From Candidatus Zipacnadia bacterium (GTDB lineage Bacteria; Armatimonadota; Zipacnadia; Zipacnadales; UBA5352), in NCBI GenBank assembly GCA_029820915.1, contig JALGUI010000114.1, positions 1 to 7,573 on the forward strand: a DNA stretch of 7,573 nt, in the 5' to 3' direction. Of the stretch, positions 1 through 5,648 are shown one piece after another. Within the stretch, counting starts at the first letter, position 1. Every line of letters starts with the position of its first letter. Under the pieces are notes generated by a model, which was not told the DNA's origin, did no database searches, and saw nothing but the letters and a program-made list of their open reading frames with translations. Made by a program: the position numbers and the translations under genes.

Positions 1-89
1 GTCGTCTGGAGCGGCGCGCCTTCACCGGCGCCGATGTCGGCGCCTCGCTCGCCTTCCTCGCGAGGACACGGAGACGGCGGCCGCGCGCC

Positions 90-1853
90 TCAGGCCTGGA
101 CGGCCGGAGCGCCCCTGATGACGCGGTGGTAGGCGCTCTTCCAATACTGCGTGACCATGCGCTGGGTGTTGAAGAACGAGCCGTTGAAGGCGATGCAGTA
201 GCGCCGCACGCGCGCGAAGTCTTCGGGCTCTTCGTAGTACATCGGCATGATCGTGCGTTGCAGGCGGTCGTACAGGTCGGCACGCTCCTGCGGCGGCTCG
301 CTGGTGACGTCGCGGTCGCCGATGGCCCAGCCGGTGATGCCCTCGATGTGGCCCTCCAGCCACCAGCCGTCCAGGACGCTGAGGCTCGGCACGCCGTTGA
401 AGGCCGCCTTCATGCCGGAGGTGCCGGACGCCTCGTGCGGCTTGAGCGGGGTGTTGAGCCACGCGTCCACGCCCGAGACCAGGTACTTGGCGAGCTCAAT
501 GTCGTAGTCCTCGAGATACACCACGGGCACATGGCCGCGAAGCCGCTCGGCGGCCTCGAAGACCTGGCGGATCATGCGCTTGCCGCTGTCGTCGCGCGGG
601 TGGGCCTTGCCGGCGTACAGGATCTGCAGCGGGCCGACCTTGCGCGCGATGAGCATCAGCCGCTCGATGTCCGAGAACAGCAGGTCGGCGCGCTTGTACT
701 CGGTGGCCCGCCGCGCGAAGCCGAGCGTGAAGGCGTTGGGGTCGAGGCGCAGGCCGGTGCGCCGCTCGACCTCGGCCAGCAGCGCGCGCTTGGCCCTGCG
801 GTGCGCGGCCTGGATCTCGTCAAGGGAGATGCCCAGCGCGTAGCGCAGGTACTGGTTGTCCTGGCGCCATTCGGGGATGTGCCGGTCGAACAGGTCGGCC
901 AGGGGCTTGGAGGTCCACATCGCGACGTCCGCCCCGTTGGTGATGGAGCCGACCGGGTAGTCCGGGAACATGTCGGCCGAAATCTCGCCGTGGCGCAGCG
1001 CCACGCCGTTGACGTGGCGCGAGAAGCGCAGCGCGAGGTAGGTCATGTTGAGCGTCGAGGCCTGGCCGCAGCCCATGGCCTGGAGCGTGCGGGCGCGCTC
1101 GGGCCCCAGCGCGCCCACCACCAGCTCCCACGGGAACTTGTCGTGGCCCGCCGGCACCGGGGTATGCGTGGTGAAGACGCACTTATCGCGCACGGCCTCG
1201 ACGTCGTCCTCCTCGACTTGCGCCGGCGCCGACTCCCCGACCTGCCGCTCGAGCAGCCCCAGGGTCAACAGCGCCGAGTGGCCCTCGTTCATGTGGTAGA
1301 TGAGCCTGCCGTCGAGGCCGAGATCGTGCAGCAGCTCCACGCCACCCAGGCCGAGCAGGATCTCCTGACACAGGCGGTAGCGCCGGTCGCCGCCGTACAG
1401 GTTACGGGTCAGCGCGCGGTCGCCCGGGTCGTTCTCCTCGAGGTCGGTGTCGAGGAAGAGCACATTGACGTGCCCGCCGAAGATGCCCTTGATCGTGTGG
1501 CGCCAGGCGCGCACGTGCACCTTGCGCCCCTCGATCTCGACGGTGATGCGCTTGGAGACCGGGTGCAGCACGTCCTCGGGACGCCACTCCACCGGCGTCT
1601 CGGTCTGGTTCCCCTGGGCGTCGAGGTGCTGCGTGAAGTAGCCGTTGCCGTACAGCAGGGTGACCGCGACCATGGGCATTCCCAGGTCCGCGGCGGCGCG
1701 CAGCGTGTCCCCCGCCAGCACGCCGAGGCCGCCGGAGTAGGTGGGGATTTCCGCGCTCAGGCCGATCTCCATGGAGAAATAGGCAATCGCTTCTTCGCGG
1801 TCGCCGAGCTTCTCCACGTCGATCTGGGAGAAATCAGGCAGTGTCAGGCTCAC
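90..1853 (-). CDS. glgP: Alpha-glucan (glycogen/maltodextrin) phosphorylase, short form
   Basis: Phosphorolysis of alpha-1,4-glucan to glucose-1-phosphate in the cytoplasm, using pyridoxal phosphate (PLP). The 587-residue protein shows the family's landmarks in order: FSMEIGLSAEIPTYSGGLG (26-44) in the N-terminal domain, YHMNEGHSA (186-194), TTHTPVPAGHDKF (228-240), EYKRADLL (385-392), GKAHPRDDSGK (415-425), and KPHEASGTSGMKAAFNG (471-487). K482 in the last motif is the expected PLP lysine. At this length it belongs to the compact bacterial/archaeal type (TIGR02094-like) rather than the roughly 800-residue E. coli type, and no N-terminal DUF3417 extension is present. The start is GTG, chosen because the proteins begin MSLTLPDFSQ there and GGAGGA lies 7 bases upstream. 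It lies 84 bases downstream of the URO-D-like gene on the same strand, so co-transcription is possible. A weak TATCAT -10-like box (1901-1906) with no clear -35 could be its own promoter. No other glycogen gene is in the window. Family certain; polymer substrate inferred. Confidence 0.95.
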   Translation of the reverse strand: MSLTLPDFSQIDVEKLGDREEAIAYFSMEIGLSAEIPTYSGGLGVLAGDTLRAAADLGMPMVAVTLLYGNGYFTQHLDAQGNQTETPVEWRPEDVLHPVSKRITVEIEGRKVHVRAWRHTIKGIFGGHVNVLFLDTDLEENDPGDRALTRNLYGGDRRYRLCQEILLGLGGVELLHDLGLDGRLIYHMNEGHSALLTLGLLERQVGESAPAQVEEDDVEAVRDKCVFTTHTPVPAGHDKFPWELVVGALGPERARTLQAMGCGQASTLNMTYLALRFSRHVNGVALRHGEISADMFPDYPVGSITNGADVAMWTSKPLADLFDRHIPEWRQDNQYLRYALGISLDEIQAAHRRAKRALLAEVERRTGLRLDPNAFTLGFARRATEYKRADLLFSDIERLMLIARKVGPLQILYAGKAHPRDDSGKRMIRQVFEAAERLRGHVPVVYLEDYDIELAKYLVSGVDAWLNTPLKPHEASGTSGMKAAFNGVPSLSVLDGWWLEGHIEGITGWAIGDRDVTSEPPQERADLYDRLQRTIMPMYYEEPEDFARVRRYCIAFNGSFFNTQRMVTQYWKSAYHRVIRGAPAVQA

Positions 1854-1860
1854 GGATCGT

Positions 1861-1866
1861 TCCTCC
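1861..1866 (-). promoter_or_regulatory. Shine-Dalgarno site fixing the GTG start of glgP
   Basis: On the minus strand GGAGGA precedes GTG with a 7-base spacer. This is a near-perfect anti-Shine-Dalgarno match and supports the GTG at 1853-1851 as the start codon. No in-frame ATG gives a comparable context. Confidence 0.8.
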
Positions 1867-1937
1867 AGTGAGTGTGCCGCGGATCAGTTGTCGGTGACGT
1901 ATGATAGCTTCGCCACCCGTCGGGCGGCGGCCCATCG

Positions 1938-3092
1938 CTAGTACCAGCCGAACTCGTCCAGGGCCTCGACCATCGCCAGGATGTTCGCGACCGGGACGTC
2001 GGCCTGGATGTTGTGCACGGTGTTCAGCACGTATCCGCCGCCGGGGGCCAGGTCGTCGATGCGGCGCCTGACCTCATCGCGCACGTCCTGCGGGCCGCCG
2101 TGGGGCAGCACGTGCTGGGTGTCGATGCCGCCCCAGAAGGTGACGGCATCGCCGAAGTCGCGCTTGAGGGCGGCGGTGTTACCCATGCCGGCGGCGGCGA
2201 CCTGCACCGGGTTCAGGATATCGATCCCGGTCGCGATCAGGTCGGGCAGCAGCTCCACCACCGAGCCGCAGGTGTGGAAGAAGAGCTTCGCCTGCGGCGC
2301 GCCGCGCCTGATCGCCTCGTGATACTCGATGTAGGGGGCCCTGAGCAGCTCGTCGAACCACTCGCGCCGGATCATGGGCCCGTCCTGCAGGCCCACGTCG
2401 TCCCCGTTATAGAATATATCGACATATGGGCCCACGCGCTCAAGCACAGCCTCGACGTAGGCGAGCTTGAGGCGCAGGATGTTGGCGAGGATCGCCTGTG
2501 TGACCGGCTTGTTGACGAGCAGGTTCATGTAGCCCTGGTCGTAGCCCTGCAGCCACAGCAGGATCTCGAGCATCCCGGCGCCGTAGCCGCCCACGATCAC
2601 CGGGTAGTCGCCGGAGCCCTTGATGTCGCGGCAGGCCGCCTCGATCGCATCGAGGTCCAGTGACGCGAGCGGATCGGGCCAGGCGTAGGCCTCGACGTCC
2701 GCGACGGTCTCGGCCCCGTCCAGCGGGTGCTCGCACATGTCGTAGTAGAGCCCGCCATCCTTCGGCATGCGGCGCGTGATGCCCCACTCGCAGGTCGAGT
2801 AGCGGTACTGCTCGTCCTCGGACACCTTATTCAGCGCGCGCCCGGGGAGCTTGAGGTAGACGCTGCGGGTGTCTGTGCCGAGCTCGCGCAGCACCTGCTC
2901 GTGCGGCATGGCGAGCTGCTGGAGCGGGTCGAGCATGGGCTGGGGCTCGAGGCCCTCGATGCCCAGAGCCTGGACGAGGCGCTCGTAGGCGATGTGGTGA
3001 ATGCCGGTGACGAAGGTGGTGCCCAGGTCGAAGGGCACGCGGTCCGGCTCCGTGTGGCTCAGCGCTGCCAGCACCCGCTCGCGCGAGGTCAT
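1938..3092 (-). CDS. URO-D superfamily protein, methyltransferase-like (not HemE)
   Basis: A 384-residue member of the uroporphyrinogen decarboxylase superfamily. It opens with MTSRERVLAALSHTEPDRVP, the usual N-terminus of the MtaA/CmuA-like branch, and lacks the RQAGRY-type N-terminal motif of true HemE. Later landmarks are FYNGDDVGLQDGPMI (227-241), FFHTCGSV (271-278), DILNPVQVAAAGM (291-303), FWGGIDTQ (319-326) and GGGYVLNTVHNIQADVP (351-367). In corrinoid-linked relatives zinc is held by HxC plus a distal Cys. Here H273 and C275 are present, and by alignment the distal position is H360. Corrinoid- or methyl-transfer chemistry is plausible, but no corrinoid protein or partner methyltransferase is adjacent, so the substrate is unknown. 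The ATG start is supported by GGGAGG (3099-3104), 6 bases upstream. The gene is read from its own strong promoter, divergent from the EamA operon. Confidence 0.88.
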   Translation of the reverse strand: MTSRERVLAALSHTEPDRVPFDLGTTFVTGIHHIAYERLVQALGIEGLEPQPMLDPLQQLAMPHEQVLRELGTDTRSVYLKLPGRALNKVSEDEQYRYSTCEWGITRRMPKDGGLYYDMCEHPLDGAETVADVEAYAWPDPLASLDLDAIEAACRDIKGSGDYPVIVGGYGAGMLEILLWLQGYDQGYMNLLVNKPVTQAILANILRLKLAYVEAVLERVGPYVDIFYNGDDVGLQDGPMIRREWFDELLRAPYIEYHEAIRRGAPQAKLFFHTCGSVVELLPDLIATGIDILNPVQVAAAGMGNTAALKRDFGDAVTFWGGIDTQHVLPHGGPQDVRDEVRRRIDDLAPGGGYVLNTVHNIQADVPVANILAMVEALDEFGWY

Positions 3093-3132
3093 GACCGGCC
3101 TCCCAGACTCCGAAGTAGGCGTCGTGACGGGT

Positions 3133-3162
3133 ATTGTAGACCCCGGCCGGTTCGCCGGTCAA
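3133..3162 (-). promoter_or_regulatory. Sigma70-type promoter for the URO-D-like gene
   Basis: On the minus strand a -35 box TTGACC (3162-3157) and a -10 box TACAAT (3138-3133) are separated by 18 bases. Transcription would start near 3126, leaving a leader of about 34 bases that contains the GGGAGG ribosome site. The spacer holds a small CCGG-TTCG-CCGG dyad (3147-3158). The match to consensus in such GC-rich DNA makes chance unlikely, but no experimental support is available. Confidence 0.7.
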
Positions 3163-3172
3163 GCGGCGCCGC
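3163..3172. promoter_or_regulatory. Perfect palindrome between divergent -35 boxes, candidate operator
   Basis: GCGGCGCCGC is its own reverse complement. It lies in the 17 bases between the leftward -35 (3157-3162) and the rightward -35 (3180-3185), a position from which one bound repressor or activator could act on both promoters. GC-rich palindromes arise easily by chance in this genome, and no regulator gene is in the window, so this is only a candidate. Confidence 0.3.
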
Positions 3173-3179
3173 CGGCACG

Positions 3180-3208
3180 TTGACTTGCCGTGATACGCCA
3201 CGTATAAT
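3180..3208 (+). promoter_or_regulatory. Near-consensus sigma70 promoter for the EamA-to-LarA operon
   Basis: The -35 box TTGACT (3180-3185) and a perfect -10 box TATAAT (3203-3208) are separated by exactly 17 bases. The expected start is near 3214-3216, giving a leader of about 47 bases to the ATG at 3262. This is the best promoter in the window and implies strong transcription unless repressed. The leader is too short for an FMN riboswitch even though a ribB-like gene lies in the operon. Confidence 0.82.
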
Positions 3209-3210
3209 CG

Positions 3211-3223
3211 CGCTTCCGAAGCG
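3211..3223. promoter_or_regulatory. Inverted repeat over the predicted transcription start
   Basis: CGCTTC (3211-3216) and GAAGCG (3218-3223) form a 6-bp dyad around a single central base. It starts 3 bases after the -10 box of the rightward promoter, so it covers the predicted +1. A protein bound here would block initiation, as at classical operators. No cognate regulator is visible. Confidence 0.3.
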
Positions 3224-3261
3224 ATCGTCCGCTGCGAGCCGTCCAGGGGCGCGACAGGCGA

Positions 3262-4239
3262 ATGCCAGAGGTGTCACCGGCTCGACAAGGCCGCGACGAG
3301 CCCGGCCGGCCGGGTCGGGCCCCCTCACCGTGGACCTACGTGCTGCTGGCCACCGTGCCGCTGCTGTGGGGCTTCAACTTCATCTCGCTCAAGGTCCTCA
3401 AGCAGGACTTCACGGTGATCGGCCTGCTGTCGGGCCGCTACGTCGTGATGGTCTTCGCGCTGTTCGTCACGCTGTATCTGTTCGAGCGCGACATGTCGAT
3501 CCGCCGCGAGCACCTTCGCTACTTCCTGGGCTTCGCGTTCGTGACCGTGGTCGTATATCAGGTCTGCTTCGCCGCCGGGGTGTTCTACACGCTGGCGGCC
3601 GAGGCGGCGCTGCTGATCTCCACCGCGCCGATCTGGGCCATGCTCATCAACGCGGCGCTGGGCTGGGAGCGGCTGAGCCTGCGGCAGGGGATCGGCACGC
3701 TGCTGGGCTTTGCAGGGATCGCCGCGGTGATACTGGGCGGCCTCGAGGCGCAGGCGGTGCCCGAGCACCACGAGTTCGGCCTGATCATCATGGTGGCCTC
3801 CGGCATCCTGTGGGCCGGCTACGCGGTGTTCTCCAAGCCTCTGCTGCGGCACTACTCGCCCCTGAAGGTGACCACGTACCTGCACTTCATCGGGGCCTTC
3901 GCCTTGATCCCGCTGGGCGCGCGCGACGCGCTGGCGGTCAACTGGGCGGGACTGTCCCCGATCACGTGGGTGTGCTTCTTCCACTTCTCGCTGCTGGCGG
4001 GCGTTTACTGCTTTGTGGTATGGTACCGCGGCGTGGCGACGATCGGCTCTTCGCGCACGGTGTTGTTCCAGTATTGCGTGCCGATCGTCGCGACGGTGGC
4101 GGCGTACTTCCTGCTGCGTGAGGTGCCGACGGCGATCCAGGTGCTCGGTATTGCCGTCACGCTGGTGGGCCTGCAACTGGCGGTGCCGCGCCGGCGCAGC
4201 ACGAGGGAGCAGGCGGTAGCCGGGCTTGCAGGGGAGTGA
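3262..4239 (+). CDS. EamA/DMT-family inner-membrane permease
   Basis: A 325-residue drug/metabolite transporter superfamily protein. A short charged, proline-rich N-terminus (1-24) is followed by about ten hydrophobic helices, roughly at residues 25-45, 53-73, 85-107, 109-129, 135-158, 170-190, 200-218, 228-250, 260-280 and 285-305. These form two EamA repeats of five helices each. Typical marks are VPLLWGFNFISLK in helix 1, and EAALLISTAPIWAMLINAAL and VLFQYCVPIVATVAAYFLLREVPT at the ends of the two repeats. Such proteins usually export or exchange amino acids, nucleosides or other small metabolites; the substrate cannot be told from sequence. It is the first gene of a four-gene operon driven by the strong promoter at 3180-3208. 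The ribosome site is weak: AGGGG lies about 12 bases upstream. The GTG three codons inside is an alternative start. Confidence 0.92.
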   Translation: MPEVSPARQGRDEPGRPGRAPSPWTYVLLATVPLLWGFNFISLKVLKQDFTVIGLLSGRYVVMVFALFVTLYLFERDMSIRREHLRYFLGFAFVTVVVYQVCFAAGVFYTLAAEAALLISTAPIWAMLINAALGWERLSLRQGIGTLLGFAGIAAVILGGLEAQAVPEHHEFGLIIMVASGILWAGYAVFSKPLLRHYSPLKVTTYLHFIGAFALIPLGARDALAVNWAGLSPITWVCFFHFSLLAGVYCFVVWYRGVATIGSSRTVLFQYCVPIVATVAAYFLLREVPTAIQVLGIAVTLVGLQLAVPRRRSTREQAVAGLAGE

Positions 4240-4245
4240 CGAAGG

Positions 4246-5010
4246 ATGAAGGTGCTGGTGTTCAGCGACGTACACGGCGAGTTCGGTCCGCTGCGTGAGC
4301 TGATGCACGTGGCTGGGGGACTGGACTGCGACTTCGGGCTGTTCTGCGGCGATATTGTTCGAGGCGGCGCGCGCGGCAGGGAGTTCATGGCCGCCAAGGA
4401 CGGGGGCCGCGAGCCGGACATGTGCTGCGAGGCCATCCGGGCGGAGCGCGCCGAGGACTACGCGTTCTACGCCGAGTTCCATGGGACGCTGCGGCCGTCA
4501 CCCTTCCCGATCTTCGGCGTGCCGGGCAACATGGACGCGCCGGAGGGCAGGTACCTGACCTGCAGCCTCACCGCGGAGGGCGCCGACTCGCCGCTGGAGG
4601 TCGTGCACCGCTCGGCGGCCCGCTGCGGCGACTGGATCATCTGCGGGCTGGGCGGGGAGATCACCGAGGTCGATCGCGAGGAGTTCTTCGTGCTGCGCTA
4701 CCCGCGCTGGGAGGCGCTGCAGTCGTTCCGCCTGTTCGAGCTGATCGAGGGCCGGCGCATCATGGTGCTGCACAGCCCGCCCGTCGGCGACGTGGTTGAC
4801 CGCGACAACGGTGGCCACAAGGGCTGCCAAGTCGTCAATGAGGTCATCCACACCTACCGCCCCGAGCTGGCCGTGTGCGGTCACGCCCACGACGCCGCGG
4901 GCCAGGAGGTCGTGGGCGACACGCACGTGGTCAACCCCGGCTCGCTGCGCGGCGGGCGCTACGCGGTGGTGGACCTGGAGACCATGGTGGCCGACCTGCG
5001 GGAGCTGTAA
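4246..5010 (+). CDS. Calcineurin-like metallophosphoesterase, Icc-related type
   Basis: A 254-residue predicted phosphatase or phosphodiesterase with the full two-metal motif set: DVH (8-10), GD (35-36), GNMD (94-97), H176 in VLHSPP, and GHAH (212-215). The tail DNGGHKGCQVVNEVI...CGHAHDAAGQEVVGDTHVVNPGSL resembles the Icc-related predicted phosphoesterases of COG2129. Compared with compact YfcE-type enzymes it has extra sequence between the GD and GNMD motifs (about residues 39-90), which may form a substrate cap. It is cytoplasmic, with no signal peptide or membrane helix. It starts 6 bases after the permease stop, with GGGGAG (4231-4236) overlapping the end of that gene, so translation is probably coupled. 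The substrate is unknown. Being next to a ribulose-phosphate enzyme makes a sugar-phosphate-like substrate a reasonable guess, but nothing in the protein proves it. Confidence 0.92.
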   Translation: MKVLVFSDVHGEFGPLRELMHVAGGLDCDFGLFCGDIVRGGARGREFMAAKDGGREPDMCCEAIRAERAEDYAFYAEFHGTLRPSPFPIFGVPGNMDAPEGRYLTCSLTAEGADSPLEVVHRSAARCGDWIICGLGGEITEVDREEFFVLRYPRWEALQSFRLFELIEGRRIMVLHSPPVGDVVDRDNGGHKGCQVVNEVIHTYRPELAVCGHAHDAAGQEVVGDTHVVNPGSLRGGRYAVVDLETMVADLREL

Positions 5011-5034
5011 TGAGACTGGAGCATCAGGGCAGCC

Positions 5035-5631
5035 ATGCCGACTCTGGACGACGCTATCGAGGCCCTCGCGTCCGGGGGCTTCGTCGCACTTGAGGACCAC
5101 CCCGAGCGCGAGAATGAAGTGGACATCCTGCTCGCCGCCGAGCACGCGAGCGGCGAGCGGATCAACTACCTCGCCACCCACGTGCGCGGGCTGATCACGG
5201 TGGCGGTGGCCGAGGAGATCCTCCGGCGGCTCGACATCCCGCTGCTGGAGCCTCGCTACAGCGTGCCCAACGCGCCGCGCTTCGCCGAGCCGATCGACGC
5301 GGTGGCGGGCACCACGACCGGCGCATCGACCTTCGACCGTGCGGTGACGCTGCGCATGCTCGCCGACCCCGACAGCCGCCCGGAGGACTTCTCGCGTCCC
5401 GGCCACGTCTTCCCACTGGCGGCCGTGGCGGGAGGCCTGGCGGAGCGGCGCGGGCACACCGAGGGCGCGGTCGCGCTGGCCCGGTTGGCCGGCATCACGC
5501 CGGTGGTCGCCATCGCCGAACTCATGGACGATGAGGGCCACATGGCCCGCGGCGAGTGCGTGCGCGAGTTCGCGCGCCGCCACGTCATGCCCCTGGTAAG
5601 CGTGGAGGAGATCGCCGAGCGCATCGAGTGA
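5035..5631 (+). CDS. ribB: Diverged 3,4-dihydroxy-2-butanone-4-phosphate synthase (RibB)
   Basis: The canonical enzyme turns ribulose 5-phosphate into 3,4-dihydroxy-2-butanone 4-phosphate plus formate, supplying the xylene ring of riboflavin. The 198-residue protein is a stand-alone RibB domain without the GTP cyclohydrolase II half. Residues matching the known metal- and substrate-binding set are kept: R25, E26 and D30 in the acidic loop, R138-RGHT (H141), and E162 in AELMDDEG. FSRPGHVFPLAA (119-130) is also intact. Differences are clear: the usual DDEDRENEGD loop reads EDHPERENEVD (20-30), and the GTAFTVS-type strand reads APRFAEPIDA (80-89). It may be a working but distant RibB or a paralogue with altered chemistry. 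No other riboflavin gene and no FMN riboswitch is nearby. It follows the phosphoesterase by 24 bases, with AGGG 5 bases before the ATG. Confidence 0.85.
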   Translation: MPTLDDAIEALASGGFVALEDHPERENEVDILLAAEHASGERINYLATHVRGLITVAVAEEILRRLDIPLLEPRYSVPNAPRFAEPIDAVAGTTTGASTFDRAVTLRMLADPDSRPEDFSRPGHVFPLAAVAGGLAERRGHTEGAVALARLAGITPVVAIAELMDDEGHMARGECVREFARRHVMPLVSVEEIAERIE

Positions 5632-5635
5632 CCAC

Positions 5636-5640
5636 GGAGG
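5636..5640 (+). promoter_or_regulatory. Shine-Dalgarno site fixing the LarA-like start
   Basis: GGAGG lies 8 bases before the ATG at 5649. The same frame is open further upstream (an ATG at 5556), but that stretch overlaps the 3' end of ribB, encodes an unconserved Arg-rich peptide and lacks a comparable ribosome site. The 5649 start is therefore preferred. Confidence 0.8.
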
Positions 5641-5648
5641 CGGCACTG

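Noticed and set aside
1..89. Possible 3' end of a gene entering from the left edge
   Set aside because: All three plus frames are open here but give no recognisable C-terminus, and the minus frames show no start. The stretch is too short to call.
126..1871. A 581-codon open frame on the plus strand opposite glgP
   Set aside because: Its translation is Arg/Val/Gly/Ala-rich without any family motif and mirrors the conserved phosphorylase on the other strand. Long antisense frames are expected in GC-rich genes.
3215..3261. FMN riboswitch in the leader of the operon that contains ribB
   Set aside because: The leader is only about 47 bases and shows none of the conserved multi-helix layout. The 24-base gap directly before ribB is also too short.
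2727..4121. A 464-codon plus-strand frame crossing the divergent promoter region
   Set aside because: It runs antisense through the URO-D-like gene, across the promoters and then out of frame through the permease. No real protein would span these.
3325..5646. Two long minus-strand frames (about 380 codons each) opposite the permease, phosphoesterase and ribB
   Set aside because: They are GC-driven shadows of strongly conserved plus-strand genes, without motifs of their own.
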